From Priapulus caudatus (lineage: Eukaryota; Priapulida; Priapulimorpha; Priapulimorphida; Priapulidae): DNA of 25,725 nucleotides. A program made the translations under genes and the position numbers. The notes under the pieces are model-generated. The model did not search any database, was not told where the DNA came from, and worked only from the letters and a program-made list of their open reading frames with translations. Positions 22,101 to 25,725 of the stretch are shown here, in pieces (the first letter of the stretch is position 1; every line of letters begins with the position of its first letter). The stretch is taken from contig NW_014577273.1 in assembly GCF_000485595.1 (NCBI RefSeq), positions 1 through 25,725 on the forward strand, given 5' to 3'.

Positions 22101-24006
22101 AAATCCTGCCCGCTGTTTGGTTGCTTGGCAGAGCATTGCGAACGTGTCAACAACATCGGAGAATTTGAACAATATTGGAGGTATTTTTAAATACCTTTTA
22201 TAAGACAATGTGCAGTGAAATGGGAGGAACTAGAGTTTATTTTGTCATAAGGTAGTATGATTATGCATGACACGAAGTATTTGCTAGTCTAGTACTGGAG
22301 AAATTAGCGTTTGGATGCGCATATTGCGGCTTTAAGTTTAGCTTCTTTGTTTCTGTTATTCCGTATTGGAATTCTCTTCCGTCATCATTGGTAAATTGCA
22401 AAATTGCAACTTTTTCCACTGCAATCCGCAGTGCCAGTGTTGATCTATTGATTTGATACACTTCTCTCTCCGTCTTCGTTATACTATAGTCCCTAGGACC
22501 TTTGAAGACTAATATTTATGAGGTTATGAGGTTATAATTTACAGAGTGGCTATATTCCCGGCAGCCGGCATATATCTGATGGCTGCCGGGCACGGTCTTC
22601 GATTTCCTAAATGCCCGGCAGTTTTTAATTTTCAGCGTTATCTCAATTAAAGGCTCACAATGCGCATCCAAACGCTAATCTCGCTGATTTTGAACGGTTT
22701 GGGAGACCACATACACAATAATCTACATAGACATAGTTGGGTGCCATCTATCAAATAAAGTGGGTATTGAAATTTTGACGAAATTTCACCTGCAACCATA
22801 AACGGTAAAACCTATCCTATAATATATTCCTCAGTAATAAGTCACGTTGACTTACAGTTACATGACATTCTAACTATCTTACCACTATAACAGACACAAA
22901 GAAGCTAAACTTAAGGATCCATTTAAAGCCACAATATGCGCATCCAAAAATTCCAAACGCTAATTTCTCCAGTACTAGACTAGCAAATACTTCGTGTCAT
23001 GCATAATCATACTACCTTATGGCAAAATAAACTCTAGTTCCTCCCATTTCACTGCGCGTTGTCTTATAAAAGGTCCTTTTAAAAATACCTCCAATGTTGT
23101 TGAAATTCTCCGATGTTGTTGACAGTTTCCCCAATCTCCAAGCAACCGTGCAGCGGTGCCGCGGTACAGCGGTACGGGCGCAGCAAAGATAAAAACATGT
23201 GACGTCACGTCACCACTTCAAGGCAATTTTGTTTGGGAAACAGTCGGCGTTTGCGCCAGAATGCCAGTTTTCTCACCTCTTTCTTGTGGGTTTTAAGCAA
23301 ACGCGCAGTGAAATGGGAGCAACTAGAGTTTATTTTGTCATAAGGTAGTATGATTATGCATGACACGAAGTATTTGCTAGTCTAGTACTGGAGAAATTAG
23401 CGTTTGGATGCGCATTGTGAGCCTTTAAGTAAACAAGGGTTAGGGTTAGGGTTAGGGTTAGGGTTAGGAACTGCCGGGCATTTAGGAAATCGAAGACCGT
23501 GCCCGGCTGCCGGACATATAGCCACAGCGTATAATTTACGTCACAGTAACAGTTCCTTTTAAAACTGTTATTGTTAATCAGTTCATAATTCATCCTTCAA
23601 GTTCATAATGATAAAGTTCATGATTGGACTCTAAATTTCGACAAATCGCGACTGGTCAAAACCCACACCAAATCCACCAAAAATCGTCGGTATACCATGT
23701 GGGCATTGGTCAGAGAATATACAAACACGTGTTTGTATAATATATCTATTACTAATCTATCATTCTATGGTCAGGAAACTCGGACTAGGCGGCAGGCCTA
23801 CGGCTACGGGTCGCAGTGATTTTTGGGGAATCGACCGTATTACCTAATAACTTAGGTATTATTTATTATTGCAACGATATGCAACCCTAAATGATCTTAC
23901 CTCCAAGCTGATCAGCTGATACGACATTGCTGTCGAGTTGAAATAAACATAAAACACATATTGAACTTAGTATTGGTAAAGATACAAAGTTCAAGAAGCG
24001 TGCCAT
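6951..24006 (-). CDS. Guanylate-binding-protein-like large GTPase with signal peptide, 21 coding exons
   Basis: I joined 21 exons by GT-AG sites with continuous phase; together they give 2475 bases, 824 residues plus stop. Residues 1-31 are a signal peptide. The GBP-type G domain holds the P-loop GKFHSGKS (114-121), the switch I Thr (144, in PETMG), G3 DTEG (170-173) and a G4-position VVQD (252-255). A long, charged, mostly helical half follows (about 345-800), then a hydrophobic tail (805-824). Known GBPs are dynamin-superfamily GTPases that bind GTP, dimerise and coat membranes or pathogens in the cytosol; family assignment is firm from the P-loop to the helical part. The signal peptide, the length (vertebrate GBPs are roughly 590-640) and the G4 change are unusual. 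If the signal works, the protein is lumenal or extracellular; possible N-glycosylation sites are N178, N579 and N671. Whether it hydrolyses GTP there is unknown. It is divergent from the EF-hand gene at 24344. Confidence 0.9.
7291..7376. mobile_element. Short foldback element in intron 20
   Basis: About 85 bases bounded by TATATATCAGGAGTTAATAA and its near-complement TTATTAACCCCTGATATATA. The terminal sequence matches the large foldback element at 14594-15747, so it looks like a heavily shortened member of that family. Confidence 0.65.
7461..7707 (-). CDS. GBP-like exon 20: long helical exon
   Basis: Acceptor CGATTCAG, donor CAGTTT|GTAAGT. 83 residues (678-760), a leucine-, glutamate- and lysine-rich helix. 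If the last intron is retained the frame reads nine more residues and stops at 7431, which would remove the hydrophobic tail. Confidence 0.86.
7708..8466 (-). other. GBP-like intron 19
   Basis: No exon seen. About 8156-8400 may be a dispersed repeat fragment (GACGGACGAACGTACGACAG, TATCGTGACCGAG), but I see no second copy in this window. Confidence 0.5.
8467..8552 (-). CDS. GBP-like exon 19
   Basis: Acceptor CTCATTAG, donor AGCAA|GTAAGT. Residues 650-677 ([11 protein letters not shown], then [13 protein letters not shown]), phase 2 out. An NES sequon lies at 671. Confidence 0.82.
8637..9080. repeat. GATG/GATA tetranucleotide satellite in intron 18
   Basis: About 440 bases of interrupted GGATGGATAGAT units that fill most of the intron between exons 18 and 19. 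The His/Pro/Ser/Ile open frame on the minus strand is an artefact. Confidence 0.95.
9167..9241 (-). CDS. GBP-like exon 18
   Basis: A 25-codon exon (acceptor CGTTTAG, donor TCCCAG|GTACTC) with a coiled-coil-like charged sequence ([19 protein letters not shown]), residues 625-649. Confidence 0.82.
9588..9656 (-). CDS. GBP-like exon 17
   Basis: A 23-codon exon (acceptor ATTACAG, donor CTGAGG|GTAAAG) encoding residues 602-624, [19 protein letters not shown]. Confidence 0.8.
9957..10744. mobile_element. Large foldback element, copy 1 (intron 16)
   Basis: 788 bases. Arms of about 263 bases (9957-10219 and 10479-10744) are over 90 percent identical as reverse complements, around a 259-base spacer. 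Ends read TCAAGAGCTAATAATACC inside a TATATA-rich context, suggesting insertion at TA. It has no transposase frame, so it is a non-autonomous inverted-repeat transposon. Same orientation as copy 2 at 19689-20486. Confidence 0.85.
10835..10930 (-). CDS. GBP-like exon 16
   Basis: The acceptor used is TGTAGAG|AAATTC; the AG two bases upstream would give a frame with a stop after 18 codons, so this start is forced by the reading frame. Donor ACAAAG|GTAAGC. 32 codons, residues 570-601, polar then helical, with an NDT sequon at 579. Confidence 0.78.
11198..11293 (-). CDS. GBP-like exon 15
   Basis: Acceptor TGTTTCAG, donor GGTATG|GTAATC. 32 codons, residues 538-569 ([20 protein letters not shown]). 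Confidence 0.84.
11573..11737 (-). CDS. GBP-like exon 14: helical domain
   Basis: Acceptor TTCAACAG, donor CTAAAG|GTGCGT. 55 codons, residues 483-537, leucine/glutamate-rich helix ([18 protein letters not shown]). Confidence 0.87.
11908..12037 (-). CDS. GBP-like exon 13: helical domain
   Basis: Acceptor GGCTACAG, donor ATCGAG|GTATCA. Residues 439-482, charged helix ([18 protein letters not shown], then Lys-rich). Restores phase 0. Confidence 0.86.
12139..12197 (-). CDS. GBP-like exon 12
   Basis: A 59-base exon (acceptor GTATTTAG, donor CTTGG|GTAAGG) encoding residues 420-438, [19 protein letters not shown], phase 2 out. Confidence 0.83.
12305..12442 (-). CDS. GBP-like exon 11: helical domain
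   Basis: Acceptor CTTATCAG, donor CTTATG|GTGAGT. 46 codons (residues 374-419), [16 protein letters not shown] followed by an amphipathic helix ([14 protein letters not shown]). Confidence 0.88.
12722..12801 (-). CDS. GBP-like exon 10: start of helical domain
   Basis: Acceptor GTTTTCAG, donor CACAG|GTAAAT. Residues 347-373 carry [18 protein letters not shown], matching the G domain/helical domain junction of GBPs (..GP.L..L...YV.A). Confidence 0.9.
12902..12995 (-). CDS. GBP-like exon 9
   Basis: Acceptor ATCTTTCAG, donor GAACG|GTGAGT. Residues 316-346, a helix-rich stretch ending the G domain ([20 protein letters not shown]), phase 1 out. Confidence 0.86.
13482..13558 (-). CDS. GBP-like exon 8: end of G domain
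   Basis: Acceptor TTTTTTAG, donor TCAAAG|GTTTGT. Encodes residues 290-315 with [15 protein letters not shown], the GBP strand pattern (FF..C..F..P). 77 bases restore phase 0. Confidence 0.88.
13991..14105 (-). CDS. GBP-like exon 7: G4 position with VQD
   Basis: Acceptor TATATCAG, donor CCTTA|GTAAGT. Residues 252-289 begin VVQDFVQM, aligned with the GBP (T/V)(L/V)RDF motif that contacts the guanine. Asp is kept, Arg is Gln. [12 protein letters not shown] matches the downstream helix. Phase 0 in, 1 out. Confidence 0.9.
14312..14398 (-). CDS. GBP-like exon 6
   Basis: A short 29-codon exon (acceptor TATTACAG, donor TTTGG|GTATGTG) encoding residues 223-251 and ending in LLSFPPLIW, the strand that leads into the G4 position. 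It has no long open frame of its own and was found by matching phase and the GBP pattern. Confidence 0.87.
14594..15747. mobile_element. Large foldback element, TCAGGAGTTAATAAAG ends (intron 5)
   Basis: 1154 bases with arms 14594-14858 and 15518-15747, ends TCAGGAGTTAATAAAGAC in TATATA context. The left arm has about 30 extra bases near 14675-14700. The arms encode the same short frame read inward from both sides ([17 protein letters not shown]), a side effect of the inverted repeat. A second element is nested at 15071-15266. No transposase seen. Confidence 0.82.
15071..15266. mobile_element. hAT-like element nested in the foldback element
   Basis: 196 bases, ends CAGGGTTCTCCAAG and CTTGGAGAACCCTG (with one extra base), flanked by the exact 5-bp direct repeat CTTCA (15066-15070 and 15267-15271). 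GC-rich interior with GGCGGG repeats. Terminal CAGGG and short target duplication suggest a hAT-type element. Confidence 0.75.
15799..15947 (-). CDS. GBP-like exon 5: G domain after G3
   Basis: Acceptor TTGTTACAG, donor ACACAG|GTACAT. Residues 173-222. The stretch [19 protein letters not shown] matches the conserved GBP helix and strand (WIFAL..LLSS..VYNS pattern). A potential N-glycosylation site NVT lies at 178. Confidence 0.93.
16060..16412. mobile_element. hAT-like element, AAATTAACGGGAGTCC family, copy 1 (intron 4)
   Basis: Ends CAGGGTGCGAAATTAAC and GTTAATTTCTACCCCTG. It also has internal GGAGTCC and GGACTCCC inverted motifs. Flanks ATACCG and TTACCG may be a decayed 6-bp target duplication. 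A second copy lies at 17938-18299 in the same orientation. Confidence 0.72.
16620..16680 (-). CDS. GBP-like exon 4: G3 motif
   Basis: A 61-base exon between TTTACAG and the donor ACAGAAG|GTAAGC. It encodes a beta strand (VSVVFLDTE) whose DTEG is completed by the next exon; this is the G3/Walker B motif of GBPs. Phase 0 in, 1 out. Confidence 0.92.
17050..17211 (-). CDS. GBP-like exon 3: P-loop and switch I
   Basis: Acceptor CTTTTCAG, donor GGAAAG|GTATTT. Encodes residues 99-152 with [10 protein letters not shown] leading into the P-loop GKFHSGKS, then [19 protein letters not shown], the GBP switch region with a Thr at 144 for magnesium. This exon alone identifies the family. Confidence 0.95.
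17409..17893. mobile_element. TTAA-flanked inverted-repeat element, copy A (intron 2)
   Basis: TTAA at 17409-17412 and 17890-17893 enclose termini AGCCGCAATATGCGCATCC and its exact complement. Arms are about 125 bases. TTAA duplication is the hallmark of piggyBac-type insertion, though the termini do not begin with the usual CCC. Non-autonomous. Confidence 0.75.
17938..18299. mobile_element. hAT-like element, AAATTAACGGGAGTCC family, copy 2 (intron 2)
   Basis: Closely similar to 16060-16412 along its length. Perfect 5-bp direct repeats CATTG flank it (17933-17937, 18300-18304). Confidence 0.75.
18434..18621 (-). CDS. GBP-like exon 2: mature N-terminus
   Basis: Acceptor TTATTTCAG, donor GTCAAG|GTTACG. 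Residues 36-98. The first half is acidic and not recognised ([23 protein letters not shown]). The second half (TIQLVKPDP to MVEENVK) aligns in position with the strand and helix that precede the P-loop in GBPs. Length 188 with phase 1 in and 0 out. Confidence 0.88.
18863..19609. mobile_element. hAT-like element with CAACGG target duplication (intron 1)
   Basis: Ends CAGTGCACGAAATTAGC and GCTAATTTCATGCCCTG, flanked by exact CAACGG at 18857-18862 and 19610-19615. The termini share AAATTARC with the elements at 16060 and 17938. The interior is AT-rich with repeated GGCCTGTTCA; the 79-codon minus-strand frame at 19347-19586 looks incidental. Confidence 0.72.
19689..20486. mobile_element. Large foldback element, copy 2 (intron 1)
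   Basis: 798 bases, arms 19689-19949 and 20227-20486, spacer of 277 bases that is highly similar to the spacer of copy 1. Ends TCAAGAGCTAATAATACC in TATATA context. Confidence 0.85.
20487..20622. repeat. TACATG/TATG microsatellite
   Basis: Palindrome-rich TATATGTATGTACATACATG repeats directly adjoining foldback copy 2. Confidence 0.9.
20999..21334. repeat. 336-bp duplication, copy 1
   Basis: Matches 22686-23021 with the same length and, by eye, a single mismatch (GGGAAACC against GGGAGACC). It consists of about 240 bases of otherwise unique DNA plus the first ~95 bases of a TTAA-type element. The identity implies a recent copying event. Confidence 0.88.
21236..22335. mobile_element. TTAA-flanked inverted-repeat element, copy B, rearranged
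   Basis: TTAA at 21236-21239 and 22332-22335, termini AGCCACAATATGCGCATCC and the complement of AGCCGCAATATGCGC. The interior is inverted relative to copy A. Its first 96 bases are tandemly duplicated (21239-21334 and 21335-21430), and a 513-base element is inserted at 21596-22108. Confidence 0.72.
21596..22108. mobile_element. Insertion inside TTAA copy B with CCCGCT target duplication
   Basis: Compared with copy A, foreign DNA interrupts the element between GGTTGCACCCGCT and CCCGCTGTTTGGTTGC. Exact CCCGCT repeats flank it at 21590-21595 and 22109-22114. Ends CAATGTTCTCATTA and TAATGAAAATCCTG are an imperfect inverted pair, hAT-like. Confidence 0.65.
22647..23428. mobile_element. TTAA-flanked inverted-repeat element, copy C
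   Basis: TTAA at 22647-22650 and 23425-23428 with a perfect inverted pair beginning AGGCTCACAATGCGCATCC and running through AAACGCTAAT. It contains the second 336-bp duplicate (22686-23021), that is, 240 unrelated bases plus an internal TTAA and the start of a copy A/B-type element. It is nested within the outer element at 22533-23539. Confidence 0.72.
23437..23468. repeat. Interstitial TTAGGG telomere-like run
   Basis: Thirty-two bases of perfect GGGTTA repeat between copy C and the right arm of the outer element. It matches the animal telomere unit but is far too short to be a telomere. Confidence 0.9.
23901..24006 (-). CDS. GBP-like exon 1: start codon and signal peptide
   Basis: The ATG at 24006 follows an A-rich stretch (CCAAAAAATGG). 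The 35 residues have a short basic start (MARF), a hydrophobic core (residues 5-22) and a likely signal peptidase site after VVSA (31/32). The donor GGAG|GTAAGA leaves phase 1, which matches exon 2 (G+AA gives Glu). The phase match, the donor and the textbook signal peptide make it a real exon even though the intron is 5.3 kb. Confidence 0.82.
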
Positions 24007-24343
24007 TTTTTGGTTGAAAGGAAGACGTGGAAAGACGGATGCCACGGAACGGAAGTTTCATGAAAGTAATTTATAATGTATATTTTGTTTAAACATTCCT
24101 TTATATATTCAGTCTTTGACAATTTTTACTTGTTCATAAAACTAAAATTTATAACACATTCTCTAAAGTATCAGAAATTCTCTACCACAGTCTATATTTT
24201 ATTGCCCTTATATGGTGATTGGTCAGAACCAGAAAAAGTAAGAAAAAGAAAGAATGGCGTTTACCTATAAAATATGGTCTCCGTAGGGCCGTGTAGTAAA
24301 TTGTAGGGTTTCTTGTTGTTACGGTGTTTCTTAGCTGATTTAA
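24007..24343. promoter_or_regulatory. Shared divergent promoter region
   Basis: 337 bases separate the start codons of the minus-strand GBP-like gene and the plus-strand EF-hand gene. It contains GATTGG at 24217-24222 (a CCAAT box on the minus strand) and TATAAAA at 24266-24272, about 75 bases before the plus-strand ATG. Transcription starts are not known; these are candidates. Confidence 0.5.
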
Positions 24344-24535
24344 ATGCCAGGTAATATAGGTTCATCCCCTCTTCACCCCCATACGGGCTTACACACAATG
24401 CCCCCAGAAGAGGTGGAGAGGTTATCATCGTTGTTTGAGAAATTGGATGTGAATAAAGATGGAAAGATCGACGTTGAAGACCTATCGGCGGGTTTGCATG
24501 CAATGGGGATACCAACCGTTGCTGGGCAAGCAGAG
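24344..24535 (+). CDS. First exon of an EF-hand gene, probably Ca2+-dependent mitochondrial carrier (SCaMC/SLC25A24-like)
   Basis: The ATG at 24344 (or the in-frame ATG at 24398) opens a frame with VERLSSLFEKLDVNKDGK. The canonical EF-hand loop is DVNKDGKIDVED, with Asp/Asn at positions 1, 3 and 5, Gly at 6 and Asp at 12. The following LSAGLHAMGIP resembles the first EF-hand of SCaMC ATP-Mg/Pi carriers, which sit in the inner mitochondrial membrane and are switched on by cytosolic calcium. The exon may end at AGAG|GCAAGT (24535), a GC-type donor, or at CCCAAG|GTTAAT (24608). The frame itself stops at 24619. No later exon or carrier repeat is in the window, so another EF-hand protein remains possible. 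Confidence 0.6.
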
Positions 24536-24714
24536 GCAAGTATTATGTTAGCTCATGTTGATTTGAAAGCTGGCGACGTTGAGCCCACCCATGCGGTCCC
24601 ACCCAAGGTTAATCCATAACTAGGCGTATTATGAAGAGTGAAGTTGTTTTCGTAGATGTAATGTTGCATCTCTCAGTCTCAGCCCTGGCAACGCAGTCGC
24701 AAACCATAATTTGG

Positions 24715-24752
24715 CATAGCTCCAAGAAACGGTATTGCTAGGGTTAGAATAC
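24715..24752. repeat. 38-bp direct repeat, unit 1
   Basis: CATAGCTCCAAGAAACGG and the following TATTGCTAGGGTTAGAATAC recur exactly at 25315-25352, 600 bases away. The pair encloses the CAGGGTTCTCC element. Confidence 0.85.
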
Positions 24753-24786
24753 CGAGACAATCCGATATAGATTATTAGATATATAC

Positions 24787-25192
24787 CAGGGTTCTCCCCA
24801 GGATGAAATTGAAACAGGGGGAGGGGAAAGGGAGGGAAAACTAGGGGGGTCCGGGGGGGGTTTTTTTACCGTACCACTAATTAATGCGTAAAATCGCCAC
24901 CACACCATAGACGGTATTTGGGGTTCTTGTATATATAAGATAGCCGAGTCTGTGTACAGTTAGTGTTGTGTCCGGGACAGGTTAACTGTTTGTAATTGTG
25001 TATGGTCTGCAGTGCATGCGTGGTACGGTCAAAATACACGCGTTGGTGGTCCTGGTCGAATGGGAATTCTTGACGATCGATGTCAAACTTTTATTGTGGT
25101 GGAATTTAAACGGGGCGCAACGATTGAAACAGGGGGGAGTTTTCCCAAACAGGGCGCGCGCGCCCCGTTTGCGCAACATAGGGAGAACCCTG
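24787..25192. mobile_element. CAGGGTTCTCC-ended hAT-like element
   Basis: Ends CAGGGTTCTCCC and GGGAGAACCCTG, the same terminal motif as the nested element at 15071. The interior has repeated ATTGAAACAGGGGG near 24808 and 25125 and a GGGCGCGCGCGCCC palindrome near 25152-25165. No clear target duplication. Confidence 0.6.
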
Positions 25193-25314
25193 CCCTAGTA
25201 GTAGTAGTGCTGATACTGATAGTGATAGGGTCAGGAGGTACGGTTCGATATATCGGAAAGTACCTCGGGGTACTATACGATATGTCGCTGCGTACCCTGC
25301 ATTGGCCCACCATA

Positions 25315-25352
25315 CATAGCTCCAAGAAACGGTATTGCTAGGGTTAGAATAC
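25315..25352. repeat. 38-bp direct repeat, unit 2
   Basis: Exact copy of 24715-24752 in the same orientation. Confidence 0.85.
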
Positions 25353-25590
25353 TGTAGAATATATGTATATTGACATTAGTCACACAGCCTGGTTGGGTTA
25401 ACCGTACCATGACTTTCAGCCAACTGATGTCGTAATACATACACTGTCAAGTTACCACATCAGAAGAGTTTAACCCTCGTTGATCCCCACTTACCCCACT
25501 TCACTTACCCCAGTTGAAGAAACCTCAAAACATCGCAATCCAATAACAAGAGCCGCAGAGCGTCTGGGCTCATCTGAGGTCTGTTGCTAC

Positions 25591-25725
25591 TAGGGGTGCA
25601 ACGAATCACAACTTTACGGTTCGGTTCGGTTTTCGGTTTTCACATTTCGGTTCAGTTATTTTCGGTTCGAATATTTGCGATCAATTACAAATCTTATAAC
25701 ACCAAACAGAAGTGCAAATTTAATA
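25591..25725. mobile_element. Left end of a GGTTCGGTT-type hAT element, cut by window edge
   Basis: Begins TAGGGGTGCAACGAATCAC and runs into repeated CGGTTCGGTTTTCGG. AGGGGTGCAACG termini followed by GGTTCGG repeats are typical of non-autonomous hAT elements. The other end is outside the window. Confidence 0.5.

Larger units (their letters stand above)
22533..23539. mobile_element. Outer inverted-repeat element with TATAATTTAC target duplication
   Basis: Direct repeats TATAATTTAC at 22533-22542 and 23530-23539 flank inverted arms sharing GTGGCTATAT, GGCAGCCGGGCACGG and GATTTCCTAAATGCCCGGCAG. The arms are about 70-90 bases; the left carries an extra GCCGGCATATATCTGAT segment. A 9-10-bp duplication with long arms is Mutator-like, but no transposase is present. 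It encloses a TTAA element and a telomere-like run. Confidence 0.7.
18622..23900 (-). other. GBP-like intron 1, 5.3 kb, packed with transposons
   Basis: This intron is many times longer than most others in the gene because it contains at least six short inverted-repeat elements (listed separately), a TACATG microsatellite and a 336-bp duplication. I saw no further coding exon in it. Unassigned gaps are about 20623-20998 and 23540-23900. Confidence 0.7.
24536..25725 (+). other. Presumed first intron of the EF-hand gene
   Basis: No second EF-hand or carrier exon was found on the plus strand up to the window edge. It holds the repeats listed at 24715-25352 and the element end at 25591. Confidence 0.45.

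Noticed and set aside
22261-23593. Minus-strand frames sharing [19 protein letters not shown]
   Set aside because: The shared peptide is encoded by the terminal arm of the TTAA elements.
24982-25341. Overlapping frames on both strands up to 109 codons
   Set aside because: They cross the CAGGGTTCTCC element and the direct repeat and show no domain or splice context.

Overview
The window looks like nuclear DNA of an invertebrate animal. It is AT-rich, has a spliced gene with many short GT-AG introns, and is full of small DNA transposons, microsatellites and a retrotransposon remnant. I cannot name the species; an early-branching animal such as a sponge or cnidarian would fit but is not shown by the sequence.

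Layout. 1-4020: retrotransposon territory. A Ty3/Gypsy-type Gag plus aspartic protease reading frame lies on the minus strand (1393-3366), directly followed by a polypurine tract and LTR start (1300-1282). No reverse transcriptase or integrase lies between them. A second, truncated copy of the same gag ends exactly at the only N in the window (315). Long TTCTTC/GAAGAA tracts sit on both sides. 4020-6945: intergenic DNA with a hairpin-type element holding a CG/CA-rich alternating core (4629-5090), CA-rich DNA and a 187-bp tandem duplication.

6951-24006: one gene fills most of the window on the minus strand. I assembled 21 coding exons with consistent splice sites and phases into an 824-residue guanylate-binding-protein-like large GTPase (P-loop GKFHSGKS, switch Thr, DTEG, long helical C-terminal half). 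Unlike the familiar vertebrate GBPs it begins with a clear signal peptide in its own exon and ends in a Trp-rich hydrophobic tail, so it may be a lumenal, membrane-tethered or secreted member of the dynamin superfamily. The G4 motif is VQD, not RD. Exon 1 is separated from exon 2 by a 5.3-kb intron.

24344 onward: a divergent plus-strand gene starts 337 bp from the GBP-like start codon. Its first exon carries one EF-hand and resembles the N-terminus of the Ca2+-regulated mitochondrial ATP-Mg/Pi carriers (SLC25A23/24/25). The rest lies outside the window. The short gap is a likely bidirectional promoter.

The introns hold a dense, layered set of short inverted-repeat transposons: foldback elements whose ends share TATATATCARGAGYTAATAA; elements flanked by TTAA with termini containing GCGCATCC; hAT-like elements with 5-6-bp target duplications; and an outer element with a 9-10-bp target duplication that encloses a TTAA element. 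The most striking pattern is in the two large foldback elements (9957-10744 and 19689-20486). They differ at 12 of 41 positions in one arm block, and every change is mirrored in the opposite arm.
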